A stretch of 64,000 nt of DNA from Pegoplata infirma (taxonomy: Eukaryota > Arthropoda > Insecta > Diptera > Anthomyiidae), in the NCBI GenBank assembly GCA_963921195.1, contig OY992538.1, positions 54,984,852-55,048,851 of the forward strand, given 5' to 3'. Under the pieces are notes generated by a model. That model was given only the letters and a program-made list of their open reading frames with translations. It did no database searches and was not told where the DNA came from. Positions 23,801-35,871 of this stretch are shown one piece after another. The translations under genes were made by a program, and so were the position numbers. Every line of letters begins with the position of its first letter. Within the stretch, counting starts at the first letter, position 1.

Positions 23801-24916
23801 ATATTTGTAGAACATTTTAACCCTCTAAATGGACGTTTTATTAGACTTCTGTGTTTAGTTTTTGAAAAAGGACTAAAATGACCCCTTAAAATGGCAGTAG
23901 AGGGTTAAAATGTTCTAAGAAAAGAACCGCCATAAAATTTCACTGAAGACATCAAAACATATTTTGAAGCTCAGATGTGTTCTTATTATAATATTTTTGA
24001 CGTTTTCCAAACGCCTTTGATAAAAATATAAAAACTTCAGTGGGCTATAAAAAAGAAATCCGAACTGACTTTGCAAAACCCTTTGGTGATTTTGTTCACT
24101 TGATGGTCTACTTTCATGTGGCGTTGAAGCCATTGAGGCTCATTTTTCTTGTTGCACAGTGTTATCTAAAAGATCTTCCAAATTAGATATCCTTTACAAG
24201 GCATTATTGAAAAGTAATGGGCGTAATGATACTTGTTTTTTCAAGTAACAACACTTAAAAAAAAAAAAACTTGTAAAACGGCAAGAAAGTTTGTAACTTT
24301 TTTTTTGCTACTTCCTATTTGTCAAGAATTCCTTGTAATTTTTCAAGATTTTTATTAATGAAATCGTAAATACACAATTTTTTTGACGTGATAAAACTTA
24401 CAAGGAGGAAATCTCATGAATTTACATTTTTTTGTAAAAAAACCCTTAGAAATTTGTAAAATTACAAAAAAAAAAAATGTAAAATTACAAAAACATGTTA
24501 AAAAAGGGTCGTTTTTCAGATGTTGGTTTAGTTTTTCAAGGGGTAACTTTCCCCCCCCCCCCCTGGTTCACTTGGTTCCGATTTTGTCCATCTACGAACG
24601 TAGCGGGTCTATAACCATGAGACATATTTGTGCCAAATTTCAGGAGGCTAGCATTTTTATTTTGGACTGAATCGTGTTTTATGCAGACGGACCTAATAGT
24701 TTTGTTTTTTATTGTCTATTAAATAAATAATTTAACAAAAACCGAAAAACCGATTATTCGAAACCGGTTTTTAGTTACAAAACCGAAAAACCGATTTTTT
24801 TAAAAGGCGGTTTTTCGAAGTTTTGGAAAACCGGTTTTTAAAATAGACGAATATTTGGCAACTCTACTCCCACCAAACCACAAAAGTTTCGGCACAGCCG
24901 AATTTAACACTCTCAC
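20836..24916. mobile_element. mini-me-like element split by a 3.5-kb hAT-like element
   Basis: The left part (20836-21394) has GTCATTCCGTGTGTAACGCA, the GTCTAGGACCCC core and a (GTCC/GTCT)n tract at about 20950-20983. The right part (24875-24916) ends GGCACAGCCGAATTTAACAC then CTCTCACTTGT. Confidence 0.75.
21395..24866. mobile_element. 3.5-kb hAT-like fold-back element, ends TAGAGTTG, duplication CTCCCACC
   Basis: CTCCCACC flanks both ends (21387-21394 and 24867-24874). The ends are TAGAGTTGTCAAA and TAGAGTTGCCAAA (right, complement), typical of hAT. Subterminal AAACCGGTTTTT/CCGATTTTTT repeats occur at both ends. The interior is a long imperfect inverted repeat (about 21640-22480 against 22890-24150), including paired TTAACCCTCTAACT motifs. 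No transposase frame is intact. Confidence 0.85.
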
Positions 24917-25528
24917 TTGTTTTTGTTTATTTAAGTACCTTAATTTTCGATATTTACCTTTACAGTTAAATAATTCTTTTAAGCAAAAGAAAAATTCTGT
25001 GGGAGTAATTTTTGTTTAGTTTTCTCTCTTATCAACTTTACGTTTTTTTACAAAATAAATATGCATAAACAAAAAAATAATTGATTATTACATGACTCAA
25101 TTTTATTATGGACGTGTTTTGAATTTTAAAAACATAAATACTCAAAAATATTGTGGTCTTTTACCACCTTATTCTGCCAAAAAAGTATGATAATTTTGCT
25201 TTCTTTGTATTGTTTTTAAACTCAAGCACACGAAACCCTTTCATAGTAACCCAATAAACAAAGTAAACGATAGCTAAACATTTAAGCATTTAAAATAAAA
25301 CAATAATTTGTATATGATTTAAAAATAAGGGAACTTTTGTCCGAAATATGCGGAATTTATATTAATCGTTTGAAAATTTTACGAATGGCTTATTATTTAA
25401 ACGGAAATTTAATAAAAATAATTGTACAATGTTTCCAACTCAATCATAAAATAGTTCGCTCTCATGGTTGGCGCAATAAAAATTCAAAGTACATATTTTA
25501 ATATTGGCTAAAAATTTTCAATTAAATC
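24917..25528. other. No gene seen
   Basis: Plain AT-rich intronic sequence, possibly unique. No long frame, terminal repeat or RNA motif. Confidence 0.5.
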
Positions 25529-25530
25529 TA

Positions 25531-25821
25531 CCCAGTTGGCAAAATAAAATCACACATACTGTGACATGACATACTGCTGACTCTTCCTTTATGAAATCGC
25601 TGACATCTTCATACAATTTTTCAAAATGTCCCCATTGACATGTCAGCAGTTGGTCAACAGTGTCCACCAGTATTGGAGGGCACCAACAGTTCGTTTAAAC
25701 AAGCGCTGACCAACTGCTGACATGTCATTGATGACATTTTGAAAAATTGTATGAAGATGTCAGCAATTTTATAAAGGGAGAGTCAGCAGTGTGTCAGGTG
25801 TGATTTTTTTTGCCGACTGGG
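25531..25821. mobile_element. 291-bp MITE with long inverted arms, TA duplication
   Basis: TA|CCCAGTTGGCAAAATAAAAT left; right complement CCCAGTCGGCAAAAAAAATC beside TA. The arms of about 130 bp pair (GACTCTTCCTTTATGAAATCGC and CATACAATTTTTCAAAATGT segments against their complements), leaving a small loop around 25660-25700. It would form a strong hairpin. Confidence 0.85.
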
Positions 25822-25823
25822 TA

Positions 25824-26275
25824 TTGATCAACAAAATTTTAAAAGAGTCAATCAATGTTTTGAGTAAAATTTTTGTAATTTTTTTGATCTGTCGAATTAC
25901 AAATTTTTAACATACCAGTTTTTTTCGCTTTAATTTTTTTTGAATAGATTAATTCAAAAATATACAAAATAATCGGGTTTTACTTTTATTTATTGTTGGC
26001 AACATTGAAAGGATAAAAGATGAATTTTTTATAATTTTGTCATAAGCTTACCATTCATTTGTTAAATCAATCATTATTTTGATTGACTATAAATAAAAGA
26101 TTGATAAAATTTTTTATCAAAATCGAAAAAATGTTTGATTGAAAAAATTTTCAACCAATCACCTACAATTTGATGATTGGTATAACAATTTTTTTAATTG
26201 GAGAAATTTCAATAAAAAAATTAGTTGAATCCGCGTTTTTGTTGATTGAAACTCGTTACAAATATTTTCTGTGTT
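25824..26275. repeat. Dispersed AT-rich repeat shared with 62340-62600
   Basis: TCAATCAATGTTTTGA, CACCTACAATTTGATGATTGG and GCGTTTTTGTTGATTG occur in the same order at 62380-62570. Probably a nonautonomous transposon; the ends are not clear here. Confidence 0.6.
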
Positions 26276-26339
26276 CAATATATTGCACAACCCTTTACAT
26301 TAAATTACAATTCATATACTTATTTAACCGGTAACGATG

Positions 26340-27600
26340 ACCATTGTCTCGTTGTAGCGAAACAGACAGATCGAACCCACGACCCCCTCATAGGCTACTA
26401 CGCTACCAACTAGCCCAGAGCTTCGCGACCCTTTTTACTATTTTAAATTTCTCGCGACCCCCCACATTAAAAAAGCAAGTGAGAAAATTTAAATCATCCA
26501 AGACCAACTATATGATACTCTACACCAGGTTCTCCCCAAAAAAGAGTCTCAAGTCGCAAACATGGACTCATTAGATCCCTAGTTTTTGAGATCTTTAATA
26601 AGTTTAGAAAATACACAGAAGCGAAAATTGAGTGACGTAAGCTATTTTGCTACCAATAGACCGATTTTACTGAATATCGAGCGAAATTTGTATATGAGTA
26701 CTTATTGTAAGTCTAAAAAGGGACCAATTACGATAAGATTTGATAAAGTTACCAAATTACACGTTTAACAAACATGGCCAACATTTTTGTCAAATATTTC
26801 CTTTTCATGAGTTTTGAAATATTTTTACGCACATCGGAAGGGTGGTTTGTATGGGGACTACAAGTAGAACTGGGCCGATTTCTTTAACATTTGGTATGAT
26901 TCTTTGTAAATACTTTAACCTGCTGAATTTCGAAACGATAATTATTATAATACGGTTTTAAGAGTAGTTTTTGCCAAATTTAAAGGGAACGTTTGTATGT
27001 GGTATATATCTAAACATGGACCGATTTTTTTCGACACAGTTTTTTTAACATTTTAGCTGTTTTTTAAGTCCCCCATTAAGCAAGGATGAAGATAGCATGT
27101 AGTCCTAGCGATCATATCCTGAAGTGTCAGATTTAAAAATTGTGCTTTTTAAACATTTTAGATAATTTTGAAACCCTAACGAGCTATGAAGCTTAAAATG
27201 GCAAATATCCTAAAGTTGTCGGATTTAAAATTGTTGGACTTTGAACGGAAAAATAATATGAATTGTGGTAAAATTGTATTTTTGGCATGCATATAGTACG
27301 TAACATAAGGGATCTGGATTTTTCGATTTTTCCAGAGTTTTTTGAAGCCAACTGATAAGCTGAAAAGCTAAAAGTAGGCATAAATTGGCAGATCCTAACG
27401 TAGCCTTATATTTTCATAACTCAGCAATTACCAAAAAATTATGCTTTACTTTAATATTTTAGAAATTTTAAATTTTAATAATTTTGTTATGATGTTTACT
27501 AAACTTTTCGCGATCCCCCAGAAATGCTTCCGCGACCCCCTAGGGGGTCGCGACCCATTGTTTGAGAAGCATTGAACTAGCTCATTGGGGCGCCTTTAAC
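26340..27600 (-). repeat. tRNA-like (SINE-type) sequence split by a hAT-like element
   Basis: On the minus strand, CCCCAATGAGCTAGTTGG (A-box-like) is followed by GTAGCGTAGTAGCC and GTGGGTTCGATC (B-box-like), once the insertion at 26416-27574 is removed. The two halves lie at 27583-27597 and about 26340-26407. Internal Pol III promoter boxes suggest a tRNA-derived SINE or tRNA pseudogene; it is broken as it stands. Confidence 0.5.
26416..27574. mobile_element. hAT-like element in the tRNA-like sequence
   Basis: AACTAGCC and AACTAGCT (one mismatch) flank it. The ends are CAGAGCTTC and CAATGCTTC (complement). TCGCGACCCCC motifs sit at both subterminal regions. The middle (about 26480-27440) is a diverged mini-me-like segment. 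Confidence 0.7.
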
Positions 27601-27820
27601 CTTTTATATATATTTTTTTTTAAATTTCATTCTCTTTCACTTAAAAATTGTTTATTGGTTATTTTTTATAAATATTTATCTTTTTTATCAAAAAACCAAT
27701 ATCACTCATTTATTTATATTTAATGCGTTTTACACACCTGCAAATATTGTATGTAAATAAATGATGACTTATAAACGTAGTCAGTTCTCTTTATAGAAAA
27801 TCCCTCAATGGTTGGAGTTA

Positions 27821-28672
27821 TTATACCCTACACCACTCTGTGGTACAGGGTATATTGAGTTTGTGCTGATGTTTGTAACTACCCGAAATATTGGTCCTAG
27901 ACCTACCTTCAAGTATACCGATCGACTCAGAATAACTTTTTGAGTCGATTTAGCGATGTCCGTCCGTCCGTCCGTCTGTCCGTCCGTCCGTCCGTCCGTC
28001 CGTCTGTCCATCTATCGGTTTAAGCACGATACAGGTCGCAATTTTCAATCAATTGACCTGAAATTTGAAACTTAAGCATCTTTTGGCCCAAGGACGAAGC
28101 CTATTGAAATTAGAGAAAATCGGTCCATGTTAAGACCTAGCCCCCATACAAACGCCCCCTTTGGATTCGGCTTTAATGACTCTAATAACCGTATTATAAT
28201 AGATATCGCTTTGAAATTCAGCAAGTAATCAAATTTTGTATGCACAAATCACCATTCCAAATTTCAAAGGAATCGGGTCAGTCCTTCTGGTAGTCCCCAT
28301 ACAAACCACCTTCCCGATATTCACATAATTCCCTCAAAATTCATAAAAATGGAAATATTTGATAAAAAATTTATTTTTAGGTGCTAAACGTGTACTTTAG
28401 CAACCTTATCAAATCGGAATATAATTGGACCATTTTTGGACTTAGTCCCCCATATAAAAATTTCGACCGATATTCAGTTAAATTGTTCTATTGACAAAAA
28501 AAATTAACCAATTCCACTTAAAATTGATCTGTGTGTGTTTTCTACACTAAATAAAGATCTAACAAAAGACAGATACAATCGGTCCATGTTTGGACTTGGG
28601 ACCCATTTTCCGGAAAACACTGGTGTAGGGTATCATATGGTCGGTCTTGACCGACTATAACTTTCTTACTTG
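27821..28672. mobile_element. mini-me/DINE-like element, nearly complete
   Basis: TATACCCTACACCACTCTGTGG at the left, AATATTGGTCCTAGACC core, (GTCC)n with GTCT variants at 27959-28007, and the GGTCGGTCTTGACCGAC dyad just before CTTACTTGT at the right. Opposite orientation to the copies at 9183 and 46571. No transposase. Confidence 0.85.
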
Positions 28673-28966
28673 TTTTTTATTACTAAAATATTTTTATTAC
28701 TAAAAAAAATATTTACTTAATTAGTCTTTAATAAGTGTTTCTTTAAAACAGTTTAGATTGTAATAAATTAAAAAAAAAAACGTAATTAAAATCATAATTA
28801 AAAACAAAATTAAAATGTTTAAACCTAAAAAAATTATGAAAAAACATTATCAAAAAATTAAGATTTTTAATAAAAAATTAAGTAAGTTATATTTTACAAA
28901 CAAGATTTGTTACTATTTAACTACCGTTTCAAAATTATTATTCCCTTACGTTATTAATACCGTTAA

Positions 28967-29168
28967 AGGGTACTTTTCACTATCACACATTTCCATTATA
29001 CAAGCGTAATTTCACCATGTTAGCGAAATATTTTTTAAAAAAATTTGGCCAGAAATTGTTCACTTATTAGATACGACTAGGTTTCAATTAAAAAAGAATC
29101 CAAAAATCTTTAGGAAGTTGGTAAATTTTGATGTGTATAATGGAAAAGTGTGATAGTGGAAAGTACCC
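28967..29168. mobile_element. Hairpin MITE flanked by TTAA
   Basis: TTAA at 28963-28966 and 29169-29172. GGGTACTTTTCACTATCACA near the left pairs with TGTGATAGTGGAAAGTACCC at the right, and CCATTATA pairs further in. TTAA duplication is used by piggyBac and Kolobok superfamilies; which one is not decided. Confidence 0.65.
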
Positions 29169-29212
29169 TTAAGAAGTTGATAAAATTTTGAAAAAAGTTG
29201 ATTAAAAACAAG

Positions 29213-29680
29213 TAAAAAAATTAAATTCGGGCTTGCCCATTTTATTGATAATCTCCACAATGTAAAAAAGAAAATTGCTAAAAACTTTATTTAAAAAAGA
29301 AATTACTTTTGAGAAAAAAAAAATTAAAAAAAAAATCCGCAAAAAAAATTTGGTAAAAAGAAAAATCTGCGATTTTTTTCTTTTTAAATACCATTCGGTG
29401 TTCAATTCTGTTCACATAGGTCAACCAGCAGCCGAATAAAAGCATTTTGTATTTTAAGGTTATGTTGAATGCATCAAAATTTTCGAGGTGTTCGTACATT
29501 TTTGTTCAAAACTTTTGAACCACTGAACCAATATCGCTCAAATGCAATACATACCAAACTGCTCGGGGGAACAACAAGTAAATATGTTAAGTTTCAGTGT
29601 AATATTTTGGCCGCGATTGCCATTTCAACAGATAGACGGATGGACATCGCTAAAATGTTTAAGAATTACTGATCAATAAT
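29213..29680. mobile_element. mini-me-like fragment
   Basis: Starts ACAAGTAAAAAAATTAAATTCG, contains CCATTCGGTGTTCAATTCTG, and has a degenerate AGATAGACGGATGGACATCGC tail. It is a shorter relative of the repeats at 6708-8530. Confidence 0.6.
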
Positions 29681-29688
29681 TTACATAT

Positions 29689-31252
29689 GGGGCATTCCAT
29701 GTCAAATCGGACACTTTGAATTTTTTTTTTTTTTTAGAGTTTCCCAATTTGTTTAAAGTTTTTAGTATCCTTCGAAAACTCCTTCGTGGTAAATTTTCAG
29801 ATTTTTTTGATGACCCGTTCAAAAGATATCGAATTTTTAAAAATTGGTAGTTTGTTCCTTTACTCAAACTTCTTTTACTCATAACTTCTTCAATAATGGT
29901 CCAAATTTCAAATTTTCAATTCTACAAATTTTTTGCCCAGTAGGATCATGGGATAACGATTATTACTATTTTTAAAAAATTTTTGAAAAAATTTTATTGT
30001 AATTTTCAAATCTTAAAATCATTTCTACTGCTAAAATGGTGCGTCATAAAGGGGTCATTTCAAAGACCGACCCCCTTAATTTTAAGGGGGTCCCCATAAA
30101 TTTATTTTTATTTTTTGTAAATTTGTTTAATTTAATCAACTTCTATCGGTCCAATGGTGCGTCCGAGAGGGGTCATTCGTTAGACCGACCCCCATTTATT
30201 TTTACCCTCCAACATTTTTTTAAAACGTACCTATGCCCTATCTGCACTCCTTAAGTAGGCTTCCATTCAAAAATACATTTTTATAAAATTTGCTCCAACT
30301 GTTTGTATGGGAGCCTACTTAGGGAGTGGATATAGGGCGTAGGTATGTTAAACAAAAATGTTGGAGGGTAAAAATAAATGGGGGTCGGTCTCACGAATGA
30401 CCCCTCTCGAACGCAACATTGGACCGGTAGAAGCTGATTAAATAAAACAAATTTACAAAAATAAAAAAAATTGTATGGGGACCCCCTTAATAGTTAAAGA
30501 TAGAGGGTAGGTGTGTTCTGAGAAAATGTTTGGACTAAAAAAATATTGTGGGTCGGTCATACATTTTATTGCTCTAAGGGCACTCTTAGGGCAGTTAGAG
30601 CGGTTGGAGCAAATTTAAAAAAATTACATTTTGTGTGGGAGCCACCTTAGAAATTGGAGATAAGGTATTAGTTTGTTCCGAATAAATGTTTAGACGTAAA
30701 AATTAATGGGGGTCGGTCTTGGAAATTACCCCTTTATGACGCACCACTGGAGCAGTAGAAATGATTTTATGATTGGAAAATTACAATAAAATTTTTTCAA
30801 AAAATTTAAAAAAATAGTAATAATCGTTATCCCATGATCCTACTGGAAAAAATATGTAGAATCGATAGAAGTTTTACACTAAAAAATTTCAAAAAAATCG
30901 AAGAGAACAAACATTTTCAAAAATGAGATTTAAATTTTAAAACTTAAAAATCGCATACTAGAGCGCTTTTAAGAATTTTTTCGATTTTTTTTTAAAGTAC
31001 GTAAAAAAAAAACTAAATTTTGAAAAAAAAAAAATCAATTTGGACCATTATTGAAGAAGTTATGAGTAAAAGAAGTTTGAGTGAAGGAACAAACTACCAA
31101 TTTTTAAAAATTCGATATCTTTTGAACAGGTCACCAAAAAAATCTGAAAATTTACCACGAAGAAGTTTTTGAAGGGTACTAAAAACTGTAAACAAACTGG
31201 GGAAATCTAAAAATTTTGTTTTCAAAGTGTCCGATTTGACATGGAATGCCCC
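29689..31252. mobile_element. Fold-back element, ends GGGGCATTCCATGTCAAATC, flanked by ATAT
   Basis: Both termini read GGGGCATTCCATGTCAAATC inward; ATAT lies immediately outside each end. The two halves pair over most of their length (arms about 29689-30060 and 30720-31252). A second nested hairpin lies inside (30150-30260 against 30310-30450, sharing ACCCTCCAACATTTTT). No coding frame. Confidence 0.8.
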
Positions 31253-31429
31253 ATATGGACAATTGTCATTAACTTTTAATACTTGTGATATTCTCTTAAT
31301 TTCGCAATAACTTTTTTATTTGTAAATAAGGTGGTACCTGTGAATGTAGATAAGTTAAGGGAACCTTAGAGAGTAATTGTGCAAAGGCACAGCGCAAAAG
31401 GTCTCATTAGTTCATAGTAGTGCCTACGT

Positions 31430-31870
31430 TCAGTACCGTTGAACCGGGAATACCGGTATTTTCGGTTCTCGGTATTACCGGGAAATGGTACCGGTTTCCC
31501 GGTTCTTGAATTATTCCCGGTATTCCCGGGAATACCGGTGTTTCCGGTTCCGGTTCTGACGGTATTCCCGGGACTACCGGTATGTATATTTTGTAAAATT
31601 TTGTACGATTCAAATTTGCTCTTCGCTTTCACCAAAAAAAATACAAAATATATGAAAAACACCATTTCCATTTTTTTTTGAATTTAAGAAAAAATAGCTA
31701 CATGATTTTAAATAATTTTACAAACACAACTTAATATTTTTGAAATACAGATTAAAAGGTGTATTTTAACTAATTTTTGGTTTAGTATTTTTTTGTTCTT
31801 TGAAAACCGGTACTAGGATCAGAACCAGAAATACCGGTATTCCCGGGAATACCGAGAACCGGGAAATGGG
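31430..31870. repeat. CCGG-rich fold-back repeat
   Basis: Repeated ACCGGTATTCCCGGGAATA-type palindromes are concentrated at 31435-31585, with a complementary block at 31805-31870 around an AT-rich middle. It is GC- and CpG-rich, standing out sharply from the AT-rich surroundings. Open frames on both strands here are repeat artefacts (Gly/Pro/Asn repeats). Confidence 0.75.
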
Positions 31871-31879
31871 GGAATGTTC

Positions 31880-32706
31880 AAAGTTGAAAAATGTAAAAAA
31901 CTCGCTTGATACACTCACGAAATTTTTCGTCCAAAGTTTTATATCGCTGAGTGCATTAAAGCTATTACTCCAAAATTAATATGGCTTAATCAGTAGACTT
32001 GGGTAATTATTTGGTGTAGGTTCAGTGGATGTGCCATCAATAAGAAAAAAGTTACATGGACTTAAATCTTTGATACAATTTTTTTTCAATTTTCAATTTT
32101 TCGTGGTTTTTTGACATGATAAAAGTCCTTGTACATGCGCACAATCTGAGCTTGATTCGAGTGATGTGCTCGGAATGGTTACGAAACTGCAGCTCTCCAA
32201 ACATGGGAAGAAAAAACGTGAATTTTTGAAAAAGTCTGTTTTTTGCTAGGCACACTCCCAGTTTTATTCCGAATGGATCCGAATGCATTGTGAACTTTAT
32301 TATTTACCATTTCCCACTTGGTTTACAAACGCACCCCAAAAATAATTAATTGCTAAATTTTATGAGCTTTTTAATTTTTTTTGCAAAAGTACGATCTTTC
32401 AGTATTGCATTATTTGACACCAAAATGTGTGTGGCCGAAAGTTGAACATGTGGAAACAATGGTATGTGCAAATATAATAAATCATGGAAAGCAACTTTGA
32501 TCAAAAGTTAATATTAGCGAATTCCGCGGTGTTTTTCCTTCTTCACTTTTTTGTAAGGCACATCCATGCCGCTTATAGAAATTGGTCGGTGAAAGGCGCG
32601 TTTGGTAGTATTTTTAATTCTCTATCTTCAATTAATTCGCACCCAAAAAAATTTAACGTTTAAGCGGGTTTTCGGTGATTTTAAAATTTTGATACTTATA
32701 AATTTA
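31880..32706. other. Unassigned stretch, possibly decayed coding sequence
   Basis: Less repetitive than its surroundings. The minus-strand frame 32052-32288 and the + strand around 32120-32340 have mixed amino-acid content but many stops. No family was recognised, and no terminal repeats. Confidence 0.3.
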
Positions 32707-33508
32707 ATCCCTGCAAACAAAACGATACGACATCGATTCGCCGGTTGTATTGCCGATACGATAAATGTTATTGCGGCAATTATCGAATTCGTATCGCCGG
32801 CGATACACCTTTCGGTAGAAACTGTTACCCGACGGCAGTACATCCCGGCGATACGAAAACGATTCGTCTTGGCGATAAAAGGGCAATATCGCCAGATAAT
32901 CGTATAAACGACAAATAATGGATTTGTATGTATCGCCGGTTTATCATTTTGGTGATATTCCTACATCGATTCCCTGAAGCTGAAAATATACATTATTTTT
33001 TTTCATTCATATTTTGGTCATGTTAACAGGACTAAAATCATTTGCATTCACCTAAAAAAATATATCCGCAACATTCGCTGACTTTTTTATTTTATCTTTG
33101 AACGCACATTTGTGTTTTTCGGCCAAATTTATATTCTTTCAAAGATTCGCCAAAATATCGTTCGTATGAGAAAACGGCGATATAATAAAAATACTACTTT
33201 GATTTTTTATTGAAATGATAAATTTTCGTATCGCACACAAAAAATTTTAGGGAAAAAAATTTTAATTAAACATTTTAAAAAGTTCAATTTTGTTTTTAAT
33301 CATTTTTTTAATTGATATAATTAAATTATTTGATTGATTTAGAAATTTTTTGTGAATACTGTCGACAACATATAAAAACAAAAAAATCGTCAAACATATT
33401 TTACGTTTATTTTTAATATTTGCTTAAATATACTTAAAACGTAATTCTAGTACCAAAGTCACTTAAAGTGAGTAACAAATTTTGTTTACAACAAAAAAAT
33501 AAAAGATA

Positions 33509-35428
33509 ACAAGTAGAAAAATTAAATTCGACTTGGTCGAATCTATGAATACCCTCCACAATGTTATCTGATAGTAATTTTCTAAAAAAAATGCATTACA
33601 AATTTTTATTAGACATATATTATTTTGAGTAAAATTTTTTTGTGAGTGTAAAATTTTTTTGACTGTCAAAATTTTTTTGAGTGTGAATTTCATTAAAAAA
33701 AAAAATAATTAAATTAAAAATTAAAAAAAAAAAATTTTTTTTTGAGTGTAAAATTTTTTTGAGTGTAAATATTTATTAGAAATATATTATTTTGAGTAAA
33801 ATTTTTTTTGTGAGTGTAAAATTTTTTTGACTGTCAACATTTTTTTGAGTGTGAATTTCATTAAAAAAAAAATAATTAAATTAAAATTAAAAAAAAAAAC
33901 ATTTTTTTTTGAGTGCAAAATTTTTTTGAGTGTAAATATTTTTTTTAGTGTACTATTTGTTTGAGTAACAAAATTACTTTGTAAAATATTTTTGTTGTTT
34001 TATACCAAAGGTTCGAAAGAATTAATTCTTTAATTCAATTTCCTAATTCGAATTAAAAAAATAGAATTTGGCATTCCCTAAAATCATTCAACTTTCATAA
34101 TCATGGAATTAATTCTTTCAAGAATTCATTCCTTAAGAATGATCATTCTTAAGGAATGAACTATTTTTTTATCCAAATCAATCTACTACAAATTGAATGG
34201 TGAAATTTTCTTATCATTCAATTTAAAACAATGAAGCGCAACACACATACACACACATTTATGCTTGTGTGGGAAGCAGCAGACGAGACGTCAACAAAAC
34301 AACAACCGATCGTTTACACACGAAGATGCTTAAAATGCACACAAGCAACACATTTTTGAAAATACAAAGCGAATGAAATAAAAAAATCATCATTCAATTT
34401 GTAATAGATTTGAATGATGAAAAATTTTGATCATTCAATCGAATGATTGCTTGCAAGGAATTAATTCTCTTGGGAATTAATTCAATTTGATTTAAGCTTT
34501 GAGAATTAAGCCTTTGAATTAATTCGTGTTGAATGCTGGCAAGGAATGATAATTCAAAACTTATTAAAACAGAATTAAACTTTTGGTGAATTAATTCTCA
34601 ATAGAATTAATTCTTTCGAAGCTCTGTTTTATACCTATACGTATATGTTAAAAAAATATATTTCACATATTTCCCTCATTTTTTTTTACCATCCTTGTCT
34701 TTAAAAACCAAAAACAAACTAATATTTGATTTTTTTCCAAAAACACTTACTATACACCGTTACATACAGTTACAAAAACAAAAACAATAACAAATATTTA
34801 CTTGTCTAACAACTAAACTGCACCCAAAACAAACAACAACAAGTTAAAAAAAATGGTATTTCACCATGCTTGTTAAAACTTGTTTAACGAGTTTTCAACT
34901 GTTTAAGGTGAAAAAAATCTGAAATTCAGAGCCTTGCTTATAACTTTTGAACCACTGAACCGATTTTGCTGAAACTCAAAACCAAATAGACTTGGGGAAC
35001 GACAAAAATATGTAACACGTTTCAGCACCCTCAGAATTGTCTTTCGAAAGTTAGAGTGGTTTTAATCTCGAAAGTTCGCAAAATTCCCTTCCCGAAATTT
35101 ACTCTTTTGCTCATAACTTTTGAACCACTGGACCGATTTGGCTGGATTGCAATACCAACCTGACCCGGTAAATACCCAACATATATGTCAAACTTCAGGA
35201 GCCTCCATAAAGTCTTTCAAAAGTTAGCGTGTTTTCAACGGACAGACAGACAGACAGACGGACGGACGGACGGACGGACGGACGGACGGACATCGCTAGA
35301 TCGACTTAAAATCGATCAAGGATCATGAATATATATACTTTATGGGGTCCTAGACCAATATTTCGATGTGTTACAAACGGAATGACAAACTTATATATAC
35401 CCTCTATCACTAGAGTGGAGGGTATAAA
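33509..35428. mobile_element. mini-me-like element with hAT-like insert
   Basis: Begins ACAAGTAGAAAAATTAAATTCG and ends ATACCCTCTATCACTAGAGTGG then AGGGTATAAAAA, with (GACG/GACA)n at about 35241-35290. It carries TTTTTTTGAGTGTAAA repeats (33620-33950). The copy at 39986-41121 is closely related and lacks the insert. Confidence 0.8.
34006..34626. mobile_element. hAT-like MITE, duplication TTTTATAC
   Basis: TTTTATAC at 33998-34005 and 34627-34634. The ends CAAAGGTTCGAAAGAATTAA and CAGAGCTTCGAAAGAATTAA differ at three positions. The related mini-me at 40320-40340 holds the empty site (GTTGTTTTATACCTAC), confirming the insertion. The interior is full of GAATTAATTC and TCATTCAATTTG repeats. Confidence 0.9.
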
Positions 35429-35681
35429 AATAGCGTAATATTACTTAATATATTAAAATTTTTAAACGTTTTTAATTAAGTCAAATCACGATTTTTGCTT
35501 AGTCGCAAGTGAACACCACTGACGCTTGTTGAAATTAACACAAGCACAATAAAGAAAAATATTGAAAAATAATAAAAATACAAAGAAAATAGTGATTATT
35601 GCGGAATTATGATATTCGGGTAAAACTTTTATTACCAAGTAAGGGGGATTTCGCTTTAAAATAGATGGTGGCAGCTAGTTA

Positions 35682-35866
35682 CTACACACAAAAAAAAAAA
35701 TATAAAAAATGTGACCGTTTTGGGGATAATACAACCTATAAAGTAGTTTTGGGTAATTTACCTAAGTTTTTTAGAGCAAAAACTTTGGTAAGTTATCTAA
35801 AACCACTTTATAGGTTGTAATTAAACCAAAAACTGGCACAATTTTTTTAATTTTTTTTGTGTGTAG
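35682..35866. mobile_element. 185-bp hairpin MITE, ends CTACACACAAAAAA, TTA duplication
   Basis: TTA lies on both sides. CTACACACAAAAAA pairs with TTTTTTGTGTGTAG, and inner arms pair (ACAACCTATAAAGTAGTTTT against AAAACCACTTTATAGGTTGT). TTA duplication suggests a PIF/Harbinger-type element. Confidence 0.7.
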
Positions 35867-35871
35867 TTACA

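Noticed and set aside
31366..31681. Overlapping open frames on both strands (Gly/Pro/Thr repeats)
   Set aside because: They are translations of the CCGGTATTCCCGGG repeat; openness on both strands is a composition effect.
32052..32288. 78-codon minus-strand frame with a mixed amino-acid content
   Set aside because: Plausible as decayed coding sequence, but no motif, splice sites or family could be named; left as an unassigned stretch.
32602..32907. 101-codon frame with ATN/ARR-rich peptide
   Set aside because: It is produced by CGATACG/GGCGATA repeats at the end of a fold-back element.
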